From Brevundimonas fontaquae (GTDB taxonomy: Bacteria > Pseudomonadota > Alphaproteobacteria > Caulobacterales > Caulobacteraceae), in the NCBI RefSeq assembly GCF_017086445.1, contig NZ_CP070968.1, positions 1,054,001 through 1,118,000 on the forward strand: 64,000 nt of DNA, in the 5' to 3' direction. Under the pieces are notes generated by a model, which did not search any database, was not told where the DNA came from, and worked only from the letters and a program-made list of their open reading frames with translations. The stretch's first letter is position 1; the number at the start of each line of letters is the position of its first letter. Both the position numbers and the translations under genes were made by a program. Shown here in pieces: positions 43,441-54,440 of the stretch.

Positions 43441-44361
43441 GTGGAGCTCCCCATCCTGTCGGGCCTCCTCGAGCGCGCCGCCGCCTCAGGCGATCTGGAT
43501 CGCGGGCTTGAGGATATCCAAGCCGAGGCACTGGCCGTCCTGGAGGAGGAGGTGATCCGAACGGATGTCTCAACCGAGGCCGAAACGGCCTTGGTCACCT
43601 TCGAGTTGAAGGTCCGGCGCGAGCTGGTCAGCTCGGACGCGGCCCTGAGCGGCGCGGAGGGCGCAGCCTTCCGCCTCGTCGTGAACGCGCGTTCGGGGCG
43701 CGCCGCCCTGGCCGAGTTCGGCCTGACCACCACCACCGACGACGACCGGCTCGTGCCGGCTGTCCGCCTGTTGCGGCCCGACCAGCATCAGGTGACGCCG
43801 GAGAAGGTCTTTGCGGAATCGGCCTGGTCCGAGACCGACGAGGCGGGATGGCGCGCCGTCTGGGACGCCGAGGTCGCCGCGACCGATCCCTGGCGGACGC
43901 GGCGCCTGACCCTGGCGACCGGTCTTCTGCTGCCGATCTGGGGAAAGCTGCCGTCCAAGGGCTGCTCGGTGCGCCGGGTGCGGGCACCGGACGGTCGGCG
44001 TTGGCTGGGGCGCGTGCTGGATGAGGTCCAGGCCGCCAGCCTGAAGACAGCGCTCGGCTTGACGGCGGTCGGCGACGCCTGGGCTGACGGCGGACGTACT
44101 GCGGCGGCTGTGCTCGACCGCAATGTGCAGCTCGCCCTCACGGGCGGGCTGTGGCTGAAGCGGTCGCGTGTCATGGACCGCTGGCGGCTGGAGGTGGTCG
44201 GCGGCCGGACCGACCGCGACGCGCTGGTGGCGCTGGGCTGCTTCGTCGAGATCATCGCCTATGCGCCGCGGGTCTTCATCCCTGTGGATCGGCCCGAGAT
44301 CGTGGAGTCGGTGCTTCGCCGCCACCGGGTACAGTCGACGTTGGAGGGCGCGGCAGCCTGA
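43440..44361 (+). pseudogene. Strawberry-notch-type helicase/methyltransferase-like protein, C-terminal remnant
   Basis: About 305 C-terminal residues of a large plasmid/ICE protein with a strawberry-notch helicase C-terminal domain: VELPILSGLLERAAASGDLDRGLED near the start, VFIPVDRPEIVESVLRRHR near the end. Full-length members have more than 1,000 residues, so most of the gene and its start are missing. Its 5' cut is exactly where the STAND reading frame stops on the other strand, near 43440. It reads away from the cut and ends in TGA at 44361. Confidence 0.65.
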
Positions 44362-44378
44362 CGACAGATCACGGCGTA

Positions 44379-45062
44379 TCAGTCGTAGCCGCCTCTGGCC
44401 TTCTTACCAGTCTTGGATTTAGTCGTCGCGGTCTCGCTCGATCTGGCGGCGCGCGGCAGCTTTTGGTCGTCAGGTCGGGTCTTTTTCCAAAAGGCGTTCA
44501 GCCGCTTGCGATTGTCGCGGACACATCGGATCGCCGCTGCCTCGCCCCGGAGATTCCTTGGCCCGGCGAGAACCTCAGGGTCCTTCTCGATGGAAATGGT
44601 GATGTGGCGACCCTCGAGCGCGACACGCACATGCGGGCGCCCGCGGTGTTTGGACTCGTCGTGGAAGATGTCTATCCGGAAGTCCGTGATGTCCTTCACG
44701 TGCTTTTCGTCGAGCCGATAGACGGCGTTCGTCGGTTCGTCCGCGAGCGCCGCGTCAAAGTCCTCCCAAACCTGGCGCGCCAACTTGGGCGGCAGGGCAT
44801 GGCCCGACCCGATCGGAACCTGGTCGTCGCCCTGCAGCATCCGCGCCAGGGCCCCGGCGACCTCCCCGCGGTCCTCGCCCAGAAAGAGCAGGATCTCCGC
44901 TGCCAGCGGAGTGCAGACTCGTCGCGCCTCGTTGAGGTCGGCGACCCCCGCCTTCACCGATGGCGCCATGAGGCGGCCGATCACAGCGCCCATCCGGCGC
45001 TCGATCTCGGGAGACTCCGGCAGCTCGCCGAGTGGATCGGACATTATCTCGTCTTTCGGCAT
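44379..45062 (-). CDS. Unknown protein with DUF4160-like C-terminal domain
   Basis: About 227 residues from the ATG at 45062. The N-terminal half is helical and unrecognised. The segment FRIDIFHDESKHRGRPHVRVALEGRHITISIEKDPEVLAG, followed by RCVRDNRKRLNAFWKK, has the layout of DUF4160 (histidine, then PHVRV, then acidic strand and a C-terminal helix). The tail is Lys/Thr/Ser-rich. It lies within the conjugative-element fragment, convergent with the strawberry-notch remnant and divergent from the ssb-like gene. Confidence 0.6.
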   Translation of the reverse strand: MPKDEIMSDPLGELPESPEIERRMGAVIGRLMAPSVKAGVADLNEARRVCTPLAAEILLFLGEDRGEVAGALARMLQGDDQVPIGSGHALPPKLARQVWEDFDAALADEPTNAVYRLDEKHVKDITDFRIDIFHDESKHRGRPHVRVALEGRHITISIEKDPEVLAGPRNLRGEAAAIRCVRDNRKRLNAFWKKTRPDDQKLPRAARSSETATTKSKTGKKARGGYD

Positions 45063-45244
45063 CGGGTCTTCAGTCCTCTCTGGTCGTGCGGGTCCGGCGG
45101 CACCCACTTTTCGAGATCCATGTGGGAAGACGCCGCGATCGGGCAAAGGCCCGCCGCGAAAGGGAGTGAAGGAAGGGAGGTCTCGGCTGAAGCGGGACTG
45201 GGGAGATCGGCTCCCCGGCGGCTTCGGATCAACAGGAGACTGAC

Positions 45245-45598
45245 ATGCAGACCATGGTGTTCACGGGCCGCCTCGCGGCCGACCCCCAGATCAGCGACGA
45301 CTTCGGCAAGGCGGTCTTCCGCCTGCTCGAGCAGCGCGGGACCGACAATGCCGGCAAGCCTCGGCTGGTTGGCGTCAACTGCGTCAGCTGGTCGAAGGGC
45401 CTGAACGAGAAGGTCATCGCCCGGGGCTTGGCCCAGGGATGTGAGGCCGTCGTCATCGGCGCCTTCATCGACACCGCCTACACGGCACGGGACAGGTCGG
45501 AACGGACGGCCAAGGAGCTGGTGATCAACCGGCTCACCGTCCTCGACTGGGCCGAGGACCGCCAGCCCGAAGCGGCGGACGACCGGGTCGCCGCCTGA
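45245..45598 (+). CDS. SSB-like OB-fold protein 1
   Basis: 117 residues. MQTMVFTGRLAADPQISDDF is the start of a single-stranded-DNA-binding OB fold, and LVGVNCVSWSKGLNEKVIAR then EAVVIGAFIDT fill the middle strands. Such diverged SSB-like proteins are carried by conjugative elements, where they assist entering single strands. GGAG lies 9 bases before the ATG. The second SSB-like gene follows 34 bases on. Confidence 0.7.
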   Translation: MQTMVFTGRLAADPQISDDFGKAVFRLLEQRGTDNAGKPRLVGVNCVSWSKGLNEKVIARGLAQGCEAVVIGAFIDTAYTARDRSERTAKELVINRLTVLDWAEDRQPEAADDRVAA

Positions 45599-45632
45599 CC
45601 CTCCCTTCCACTCATCACCAAGGAGACTGATC

Positions 45633-45889
45633 ATGCAAACCCTCACTCTCGAAGGCTATCTGGCCGCCGATCCCTCGATCCTGGCAGCGCAGGGCTCAGG
45701 CAAGAAGCGCGCGAGCTTCCGCGTCCTGGAAACCACTCGCTTCCGACGCGCCAATGGCGAGCCCGGCGAGCGCACCACCGGCTTCAACTGCATCTGCTTC
45801 AACGAGGCGACGGCTGAGAACTACATCCAGCCTTACGCCCGCAAGGGCAGCCGCGTCGTCATCCAGGGCCATGTCGAGAACGACAGGGC
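45633..45889 (+). pseudogene. SSB-like OB-fold protein 2, 3'-truncated
   Basis: The N-terminal 85 residues are a normal SSB-like OB fold (MQTLTLEGYLAADPSILAAQ, FNCICFNEATAENYIQPYARKGSRVVIQGHVENDR). After VENDR, where the family continues with W and the last strands, the frame turns into APEPDL and stops at 45908; those bases belong to the STAND gene on the other strand. So the 3' end was cut at about 45887-45890. Confidence 0.75.
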
Positions 45890-46224
45890 GCCAGAGCCAG
45901 ACCTCTGACGCCGCGCTCAAGGACAAGCACCAGGCTGTCCGGCGGGGCGCCCGCCGCCTCGTGTCGGTCCCAAAGCTCGGCAATGTAAGCCGCGGCGTCT
46001 GAGACCGAGAATTCTCCGGCTTCGCTCCGCCGTGACTTCGCCTGGACGAAAGCCCTGTCCTGGGCGCCGATCAGATCGAAGTCGTCATGCGCTTCCGGGG
46101 TCACTGCCCCGAAGGGCGAGGCTCCGGTCCAGCCCTGAACAGCGAGAAGCGCGCCCACGGCGTCCTGGTAACGGAACCCTCGCCCGGCTCTGGACCCGGC
46201 CGGATTGATTGGAGACTTGGCCAC
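45889..46224 (-). pseudogene. STAND-type protein, 5' part (N-terminal nuclease-like domain) of the split gene
   Basis: About 110 codons from the ATG at 46224: SPINPAGSRAGRGFRYQDAVGALLAVQGW, DDFDLIGAQDRAFVQAKSRR and LVLVLERGVRGL. The order RGFxYQDAVGALL, then an acidic strand and VQAKS, is that of N-terminal restriction-endonuclease-like (Cap4/DUF4297-type) effector domains (E...QxK active site) on large STAND proteins. The rest of such a protein lies at 40255-43440, same strand. The two parts are separated by a fragment of a conjugative element, so no full protein can be made. It starts 33 bases after the PIN-like gene. Confidence 0.7.
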
Positions 46225-46257
46225 TTGCGGCTCCTTTGCTGAACCAAGTCGCGAAAC

Positions 46258-47349
46258 CTAGTCGCCTGCCCGTGTGAGGGCTCTTATCGCCTCGACCGCC
46301 TCTTCGAGATCGCTGACGACATGGCAGTCGTTGAGGGCGAGGAGGTCCAGTTGCTTGCGCCTGACCAGATCATGCAGCGGCCGCTCGGTGAGGAACGTAT
46401 CGCAGTAGCCCAAAGCGGCTGCGGCATGCCGGAAATCGTAGAAGTCATTCGGTTTGAAGCGACGCGCCTTATCCACCCGCATTGCGGCATGAAGGGAGGT
46501 CTCGATGTGGAGCGTGCGAACGACGCGCTGGCCCATGCCGGCGTTGAAAGCCCCGAGAAGGGTGTTTAGCCCGATGTTTTTCAGGGTCGTCCACTTCTCA
46601 GCGTCATCTGGGTGGGGCCTTTCGACACCATCCTTCTCGGCCATGGCGCAAAGCGCGTCCGCAGCCAGCGTCCCACACACGCGGATCGCGCCTCTGAGCT
46701 CGATCTCGTACGCCCGCTCGAAACTCGTGATCTCATCAGCATGGAGATCGCGGTTGATGTTCGTCTCCGAGCTCAGCGCGACGTAAGGGTCGATCGGTCG
46801 TGGCTGATTTCCGATGATCTCAATCAATCTCAAGAGGGGCGTGTCCCACAGCTCATCGATCCAGCGCCTTTGAAGATCCAGCAATTGGGTCGGATCCAGG
46901 GTGTCGATGACAGGATGGGTTTCACCCAGGACCAGCGCCGCTCTGGTCCAAACGATCTCGGCCATTTCGTAAAGCTCTCCGGACCGTTCTAGGAGCCGGT
47001 GGAACGCCGCATAGATTTCGGCGCCAACACGGCGGTCCCACACCATCAGGGAAACGCCGAGACTCAGCTCATCGCAGAGGCGGGCCGTGCCAATCCGGCG
47101 ATCCTCCGAATAGGGCTGTTTCATCAGCTCCAGGAAAATGTTGTCGGCGATCGGGCACACCAATGCGCCTTGGCGCACGCCACGTCGAAGCAGATGCAGC
47201 AGCTTCAACGCTGGCGCGTCCTGCCTCAAACCCAAGGCGGCGTCGCGAACGATGATCCAGTACATCAGGTCGAGATAGACTTTTCGACGCGGCGCTATTG
47301 TCCGGCCAAGTGCGATCTGTTTCGACTTTACGTAGGCCTCAATCGTCAA
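46258..47349 (-). CDS. PIN-like domain protein (putative nuclease)
   Basis: 363 residues; TTG start overlapping the upstream stop codon (TTGA). The N-terminal strand RKVYLDLMYWIIV has the first acidic residue of a PIN-like fold, and the C-terminal part NDFYDFRHAAAALGYCDTFLTERPLHDLV the later acidic ones, ending with LLALNDCHVVSDLEEAVEAI. The middle is helical and not recognised. PIN domains are metal-dependent RNases. It sits between an unknown protein and the STAND gene in one operon, so it may be a component of that system. Confidence 0.6.
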   Translation of the reverse strand: MTIEAYVKSKQIALGRTIAPRRKVYLDLMYWIIVRDAALGLRQDAPALKLLHLLRRGVRQGALVCPIADNIFLELMKQPYSEDRRIGTARLCDELSLGVSLMVWDRRVGAEIYAAFHRLLERSGELYEMAEIVWTRAALVLGETHPVIDTLDPTQLLDLQRRWIDELWDTPLLRLIEIIGNQPRPIDPYVALSSETNINRDLHADEITSFERAYEIELRGAIRVCGTLAADALCAMAEKDGVERPHPDDAEKWTTLKNIGLNTLLGAFNAGMGQRVVRTLHIETSLHAAMRVDKARRFKPNDFYDFRHAAAALGYCDTFLTERPLHDLVRRKQLDLLALNDCHVVSDLEEAVEAIRALTRAGD

Positions 47350-48116
47350 ATGGCTTGTCCGGGAATCGTACGCACCAAGGCCGCGAACCGCTTTTGTGCT
47401 GCGATCCGGGTCAGGTGAAGCTCCTCGAACTTGCGGTCGATAGCCACATGGCCGCTCACGCCGAGAGCATCGTAGTGAGCTTCAAAAGCGTCGCAGGCTT
47501 TGATGAGCGCGTCCACAGCCTCCGCGACGGGATCAGCCGCAGTCTTTTCCTCAAGCCAGGCCTCTAGGCTCAGGCCGGACTTTTCGGCGCGTCGCCTCTC
47601 GTAGGCTTGTTTGGACGGTGTGAGGGAGGCTTTGAGCCGCTCGAGGCGCGCGGCATGCGCTTTCGGGCCGTATATGTTCATCCGGCTGTTACGTGGTCGG
47701 AGATCGAAATCGAAGTCGGCAGGCCGAGTCGGGTCGGCAACGAAAACGATCTGCTTCTCGAAGCGCGGCTTCGGGGTGATGTCGAAGAGAATCCCATCCG
47801 GAGCGCGCCACACGCAGTGGAACTCGGCCGTGAGCAACGCTGAAGCCCATTCCCAGATCGTCCAGCCGTAAACAGCCTCTCCACCATCCGCTTCGACCTT
47901 CAGGCGGACGCCGTCGCTACACCATCCATACCGCCCGCAGGCGTCGTCGATGACAGGCACGAGGAGGGGGGTGGTCTCGGAGAGCGTTGCCGCGAACCGT
48001 TCCACCTCGGCCGTAATGCCCTGCGGCGTCGTTTCGGTGACCTTGGAGGCGTTGTTCCGTTCGTCGGTCAGCCTCTGCGCTGCATCTGCGCGAATCTCGT
48101 CGTCAGTCATCTTCAT
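47346..48116 (-). CDS. Protein of unknown function, first gene of the PIN/STAND operon
   Basis: About 256 residues from the ATG at 48116; a longer frame to 48176 is less likely. The middle includes GWTIWEWASALLTAEFHCVWRAPDGILFDITPKPRFEKQIVFVADP, a strand-rich block with conserved-looking aromatic and His/Cys residues; the C-terminal part is helical. No family that I can name. The stop overlaps the next start, so the genes are co-translated. Confidence 0.6.
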   Translation of the reverse strand: MKMTDDEIRADAAQRLTDERNNASKVTETTPQGITAEVERFAATLSETTPLLVPVIDDACGRYGWCSDGVRLKVEADGGEAVYGWTIWEWASALLTAEFHCVWRAPDGILFDITPKPRFEKQIVFVADPTRPADFDFDLRPRNSRMNIYGPKAHAARLERLKASLTPSKQAYERRRAEKSGLSLEAWLEEKTAADPVAEAVDALIKACDAFEAHYDALGVSGHVAIDRKFEELHLTRIAAQKRFAALVRTIPGQAI

Positions 48117-48346
48117 GGCGGCTCTCAACAAGGGGATCGCAGATGTCGGGAGATTCCGGCAATGGGGCGTCTCCACCAGTTGCGCACACGCAATGCGGCC
48201 TGAATCAGAGAGTGGCGTATGGGCCGCCTCACGATGAGCGCGTGGATAGCGGTTTCTTTAGCTTGGAACCGGACAGGCGCGATCGAAACCCGGCGAAACG
48301 AAGAGAAAATAATAACGCTGTTCGTTACCCCGGTGTTACCCCAAAG

Positions 48347-48378
48347 CAAAAGGGGTTAGCAGCGGAACTGCTAACCCC
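48347..48378 (-). terminator. Intrinsic terminator of the tRNA-Ala gene
   Basis: Reading the minus strand after the tRNA: a perfect 11-base stem GGGGTTAGCAG / CTGCTAACCCC (48352-48362 and 48368-48378), five-base loop, then TTTTG. It ends the tRNA transcript 9 bases after the CCA end. Confidence 0.85.
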
Positions 48379-48386
48379 TTGGAATT

Positions 48387-48462
<76 letters not shown>

Positions 48463-48748
48463 GGACCTGTCGGTCTGGATCGCCCGGTTCATCTTGCGAT
48501 GGCCCCCGGCGAGGCGGCGGAAACTAGGTCAGGCCTTTTCTGCGATCAAGCCCGTTTCGAGATTTATTTTCACCGCGTTCCCAAGGGTGAAAATACGCAG
48601 GTTTTTCAAACCGAAAGGTATGAAAGGCCTGCTGTCCCGCCGCGTCTCCCTAACGGGAAATGCGGCGGGTGCAACAAGAATCTGAGCCTATCCACAAGCC
48701 CCGAAGAAGACGGGCCTCATGTAGCGCGAAGCGCGATAGGCCCGAAAA

Positions 48749-49210
48749 TCAGTCGTCGTCGCGCGACGGCTTGGCGATCTCGTCGTCGATCGAGTCGTCG
48801 TCTTCGTCTTCGATGAACGGCACGGAGTCGTCATCGTCGTCGGCCAGCAGATCGTCGTCGCCGTCGGTAGAGCCCATGCCGGCTTCTTCCGAGGCGTCAG
48901 CCGGAGAGTCTTCGTCCTCGTCGTCCGGGGTCAGGATCGGCTCGTGGCCTTCCTCGTCGATTTCCGGCGTCTTGACGTCGTCTTCCTCGTCCTCGTCGCC
49001 GTCGACCTTCTTGTCCTTGACCTGGTCTTCCGTGTCCTCATCGTCGGACGGATAGCCGGGACGGGCGCGGCGGCTGCGCAGCTTCATCGCCTCTTCGGGA
49101 TCGAAGTCGGTTCCGCATTTGGGGCAGTGTGCAGGGCGACGGTTCAGGTCGTAAAACTTCGCCTGGCAGTTGGGGCAGACCTGTTTGGCGCCCAGTTCGG
49201 GATTGGCCAC
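48749..49210 (-). CDS. FYDLN acid domain protein (TIGR02300 family)
   Basis: 153 residues. The N-terminal zinc ribbon [33 protein letters not shown] has two CxxC pairs and the FYDLN motif that names the family; the remaining about 100 residues are strongly acidic (runs of Asp and Glu). It is a conserved alphaproteobacterial protein of unknown role, usually found beside aroA, as here. Divergent from aroA. Confidence 0.93.
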   Translation of the reverse strand: MANPELGAKQVCPNCQAKFYDLNRRPAHCPKCGTDFDPEEAMKLRSRRARPGYPSDDEDTEDQVKDKKVDGDEDEEDDVKTPEIDEEGHEPILTPDDEDEDSPADASEEAGMGSTDGDDDLLADDDDDSVPFIEDEDDDSIDDEIAKPSRDDD

Positions 49211-49335
49211 GTTTGGATGCTTTCAACGGGTTGAATTCGGGGCGGTCCCTTGCCACCCCTTTGACCCGCTGTCAAAAGCTGTCTTTCGCGCCGCCCGCGC
49301 GGCCATTCACACAATACAGCCTGAAGCGGGTGATC

Positions 49336-50655
49336 ATGCCGTCCCAACTGACTTCGCGCCGCGCATCCGCCCTGACCGGAAAGGTCCGCGCACCGGGCGA
49401 CAAGTCGATGTCGCACCGGTCGATGATCCTGGGCGGAATAGCGTCGGGCGTGACCGAGGTCGAGGGTCTCCTGGAAGGCGACGACGTCCTGGCCACCGCC
49501 CGTGCGGTCGAAGCCTTCGGCGCCAAAGTCGAGCGGACCGGCGACGGCAGATGGCGGATCGAGGGGGCGGGCGGCTTTAAGACGCCGGCTTCGGTGATCG
49601 ACTGCGGCAACGCCGGAACCGGGGTGCGCCTGCTGATGGGGGCGGCGGCCGGCTATCCGCTAACGGCGACCTTCGATGGCGACGGCTCGCTGAGAAAGCG
49701 GCCGATGAAGCGGGTCACGGGACCCTTGGCGGACATGGGTGCGGCGTTCGACTGGCAGGCGGCCGAGGATCGGCTTCCTGTGGCCCTGACGGGCGGGACG
49801 TTGAAGGCCATCGACTATGTGCAGACGGTGGCTTCGGCCCAGGTGAAGTCGGCCATCCTGCTGGCGGGTCTGAACGCCGAGGGCGTCACCTCGGTGGTCG
49901 AGCCGGAAAAGAGCCGGGATCACACCGAGCGGATGCTGCGGGCCTTCGGCGCCGAGGTGGGCGTCGAGCAGAGGGGCGAGGGCTGGAAGGTGACGCTGAA
50001 GGGCGGTCAGGCCCTGACCGGGACCTTCGTCGCCGTGCCGGGCGATCCGTCTTCGGCGGCGTTTCCACTGGCGGCCGGTCTGATCGTGCCGGCGTCGGAG
50101 GTCACGGTCGAGGGCGTGATGCTGAACCCGCTTCGCACCGGCCTGTTCGACACATGGATCGAGATGGGCGCCGACCTGACCATCACCAACCGGCGCGAGG
50201 CCGGGGGCGAAGAGGTCGGCGACATCACCGCCCGTCATTCGTCCCTGAAGGGCGTGGTCGTGCCCGAGGATCGCGCCGCCTCGATGATCGACGAATATCC
50301 GATCCTGGCGGCGACGGCCGCCTTTGCGGACGGCGTCACCGTCATGCGCGGCGTGGGTGAAATGCGGGTCAAGGAAAGCGACCGGATTTCGCTGATGGTC
50401 GAGGGGCTGCGCGCCTGCGGTATTCAGGTCGAGGAGGAGCCGGAAGGCTTCATCGTCACCGGCGCCGGCCAGGGCAGGTCGGTGCGTGGAGGCGGCCTGG
50501 TCCACACCGCCCACGACCACCGCATCGCCATGAGCCATCTGGTCCTGGGCCTGGCCGCCGAGCAACCGGTCTCGGTCGACGAGCCTGGGATGATCGCCAC
50601 CAGCTTCCCCGGCTTCGTCGAGATGATGAACGGCCTGGGCGGGCGTATAGTGTGA
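49336..50655 (+). CDS. aroA: 3-phosphoshikimate 1-carboxyvinyltransferase (EPSP synthase)
   Basis: 439 residues from the ATG at 49336. Shikimate pathway, sixth step: joins phosphoenolpyruvate to shikimate 3-phosphate. Conserved blocks: [19 protein letters not shown] (substrate-binding Lys, Ser), [11 protein letters not shown] (class II rather than the class I NAGTAMR, with the alanine that reduces glyphosate binding), [23 protein letters not shown] and [13 protein letters not shown] overlap with the small membrane gene downstream shows coupling. It heads the cmk-rpsA-ihfB stretch. Confidence 0.97.
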   Translation: MPSQLTSRRASALTGKVRAPGDKSMSHRSMILGGIASGVTEVEGLLEGDDVLATARAVEAFGAKVERTGDGRWRIEGAGGFKTPASVIDCGNAGTGVRLLMGAAAGYPLTATFDGDGSLRKRPMKRVTGPLADMGAAFDWQAAEDRLPVALTGGTLKAIDYVQTVASAQVKSAILLAGLNAEGVTSVVEPEKSRDHTERMLRAFGAEVGVEQRGEGWKVTLKGGQALTGTFVAVPGDPSSAAFPLAAGLIVPASEVTVEGVMLNPLRTGLFDTWIEMGADLTITNRREAGGEEVGDITARHSSLKGVVVPEDRAASMIDEYPILAATAAFADGVTVMRGVGEMRVKESDRISLMVEGLRACGIQVEEEPEGFIVTGAGQGRSVRGGGLVHTAHDHRIAMSHLVLGLAAEQPVSVDEPGMIATSFPGFVEMMNGLGGRIV

Positions 50656-50921
50656 AGCCCGTGCGCGACGTCGTCGGTCGAGGCATCGCGGTCCTTGGTC
50701 TTCTGACCTGTCTGGGCGGAGCCGGCTGGACGGCTTGGATCGTCTGGCAAGGGGTGACGACAGGCCGGGTCTCGGGCAAGCATGGCGCCGTGCATCTCAG
50801 GGCCGAGGGCGACGCCTTCTTCTATTCGACCGTGGCGCTGAGCGGCGTCGCCTGTTTGGTTTGGCTGGGTTTGGCGGCCTTCGCGGTCGTGGTTCTGGCG
50901 CGTTGGAAGGCATGGTCGTGA
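50652..50921 (+). CDS. Small membrane protein, two helices
   Basis: 89 residues, GTG start overlapping the aroA stop (GTGA). Two hydrophobic segments ([20 protein letters not shown] and [20 protein letters not shown]) around a short hydrophilic loop. No known function; position in the aroA-cmk operon only. Confidence 0.65.
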   Translation: MKPVRDVVGRGIAVLGLLTCLGGAGWTAWIVWQGVTTGRVSGKHGAVHLRAEGDAFFYSTVALSGVACLVWLGLAAFAVVVLARWKAWS

Positions 50922-51199
50922 ACCGGCCGGGGCCGTCGGGCTGGATCAAGCCGATCCTGACGCTGGCGATCGCGATCCTGATCGGCTGGTTCTGCGTGAT
51001 CGGAGCCCGAGAAATCGTCCAAAGCCTGGATGCCGGGGTGCTGAACAACCGAAAGGGGCCGGACGTTCTGTTGGCGGACCGACCCCTGCTGTATTGGAGT
51101 TTGGTCGGCTTCTATGTGGCGTCGGTTGCGGCCGGGGCGGGCCTGGCGGTCCTGCTGGCCGGCCTTGCAATTCGTGATTTGGTCGGACGCCGAGACTGA
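50918..51199 (+). CDS. Small membrane protein, two helices
   Basis: About 93 residues. The GTG at 50918 overlaps the previous stop and has GGAAGG seven bases upstream; an ATG at 50912 is an alternative. Two hydrophobic segments (ILTLAIAILIGWFCVIGA and WSLVGFYVASVAAGAGLAVLLAGLAI). Layout like the gene before it, so perhaps an old duplication. Function unknown. Confidence 0.62.
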   Translation: MNRPGPSGWIKPILTLAIAILIGWFCVIGAREIVQSLDAGVLNNRKGPDVLLADRPLLYWSLVGFYVASVAAGAGLAVLLAGLAIRDLVGRRD

Positions 51200-51299
51200 G
51201 GCCTGCGGCTGGATTGGTCGGGCGATCCTCGCTATCAGGTTCGGCCTCCCGTGCGTTTGGGATCGAGATTGAAATGCGCCACGCGCTGCGGAGACCTGC

Positions 51300-51944
51300 T
51301 TGACCCTGATCATCGCCGTCGACGGACCGGCCGCCTCTGGCAAGGGGACCATCGCCGCGCGTCTGGCCCAGACCTATGGTCTGCCGCATCTGGATACGGG
51401 GCTGCTGTACCGGGCCGTGGGCGCAAAGGTGCTGGCGGACGGCGGATCGCTGGATGACGAGGCCGCGGCGACGCAGGCGGCGCGGGGCCTCGACGCGGCG
51501 GGCCTGTCGGACGATCCGCGCCTGACGACAGGTGAGGCGGGAGAGGCCGCCAGCCGTGTCGCCAGCTTCGCCGGCGTTCGCGCGGCTCTGCTGGAGCTGC
51601 AGCAGGCGTTCGCGGCCCAGGCGAGCGGCGCGGTTCTCGACGGACGCGACATCGGCACGGTCATCGCGCCGAACGCTCAGGCCAAACTGTTCGTCACCGC
51701 GACGCCCGAGGTGCGGGCCACGCGCCGCTGGAAGCAGCTGACGGCGCGCGGATCGGACATCGCCTTTGACGCCATGCTGGCCGACATCCAGCGCCGCGAC
51801 GAGCGCGACGCCGGGCGCGGGGCGGCCCCGATGGTCCAGGCCGATGACGCGGTCTTGCTGGACACGACCGATCTGGGTATAGAGGCCGCCTTCGATGCGG
51901 CCCGCCGTATCGTCGAGGCGGCGCGCGCGAAACACGGTCTCTGA
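51300..51944 (+). CDS. cmk: Cytidylate kinase
   Basis: 214 residues, TTG start with GGAG six bases upstream. Phosphorylates CMP/dCMP. P-loop GPAASGKGT (9-17), CMP-binding LDTGLLYRAVG, GRDIGTVI and the LID arginines RRDERDAGR are all present. It precedes rpsA, the classical bacterial order. Confidence 0.96.
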   Translation: MTLIIAVDGPAASGKGTIAARLAQTYGLPHLDTGLLYRAVGAKVLADGGSLDDEAAATQAARGLDAAGLSDDPRLTTGEAGEAASRVASFAGVRAALLELQQAFAAQASGAVLDGRDIGTVIAPNAQAKLFVTATPEVRATRRWKQLTARGSDIAFDAMLADIQRRDERDAGRGAAPMVQADDAVLLDTTDLGIEAAFDAARRIVEAARAKHGL

Positions 51945-52143
51945 CCTGCCCTCGCAAATCCAACGCTCCCACCCTCGGCCTCCGCGGGCGTTTTGATCGT
52001 TCTGAACGGTCTCGCATCCCGACGACCTGATTCCATCTTTTCCCATCGCCCCGCGCGCCGCCTTTCGCTGCGTCAGGGGTCCACCTCGCGCGGGATCGTC
52101 CTTCGGTCACGCGCCATAGCCCCACTGGAAACACCAGAGCTTC

Positions 52144-53847
<1,704 letters not shown>

Positions 53848-53935
53848 GGCCCAAGCCGAAGGGCGCACCGCGTCCTTCGGCCGCCTCGCTCAAGCCGCAG
53901 AGCGCCGCGCGCTCTGCGATAGCGACAAAGACTGA

Positions 53936-53965
53936 GGGCGGCGGGAGCGATCTCGCCGCCCTTTT
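53936..53965 (+). terminator. Intrinsic terminator after rpsA
   Basis: Stem GGGCGGCG (53936-53943) / CGCCGCCC (53954-53961), ten-base loop, then TTTT (53962-53965). Confidence 0.85.
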
Positions 53966-54129
53966 CTCTGTTTGAAACATCGCTGTGTTCGGCTCCGGAC
54001 ATTTTTCTTGCGAATGACGCGCATCTTTGTCGGATAAGGGCTTTTTCGAGAGCCGGTCGGGGGTTAGGGTGTCGCTCTGGATCGACGGCGGGCGAAACGG
54101 CCTGTCCAAACGAGCTGGCAGGGGCGCAG

Positions 54130-54420
54130 ATGATCAAGTCCGAACTGATCGAGAAACTTGCAGCGGAAAACACCCACCTGACTCACGCCGAGGTGGAACG
54201 GCTGGTCAATGCGATCCTCAACACCATGACGTCGGCCCTGGCCGACGGCGGCAGGGTCGAGCTGCGCGGTTTCGGCGCCCTGTCGGTGCGATCGCGCCCG
54301 GCGCGTGCGGGTCGCAATCCGCGCACCGGCGAGACCGTCGACGTGCCCGCCAAGGCCGTCCCCTTCTTCAAGAGCGGCAAGGAGCTGCGCGAGCGGCTGA
54401 ACGCCTCGGGCGACGCCTGA
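54130..54420 (+). CDS. ihfB: Integration host factor subunit beta
   Basis: 96 residues of the HU/IHF fold: [30 protein letters not shown], then the beta arm with [23 protein letters not shown], including the Arg-x-Asn-Pro tip that intercalates DNA. Follows rpsA as in most alphaproteobacteria. IHF bends DNA in transcription, replication and site-specific recombination. Confidence 0.96.
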   Translation: MIKSELIEKLAAENTHLTHAEVERLVNAILNTMTSALADGGRVELRGFGALSVRSRPARAGRNPRTGETVDVPAKAVPFFKSGKELRERLNASGDA

Positions 54421-54440
54421 TCGTCATTTAAGGATACCCT

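Noticed and set aside
45859..45908. Overlap of ssb-like gene 2 with the STAND 5' part as a true antisense overlap
   Set aside because: Both proteins lose family-like sequence at the same point (about 45889), which indicates a recombination junction and not two overlapping genes.
48347..48378. Hairpin at the tRNA end as an attachment-site inverted repeat
   Set aside because: It is followed by a T run in the tRNA direction and is an ordinary intrinsic terminator.
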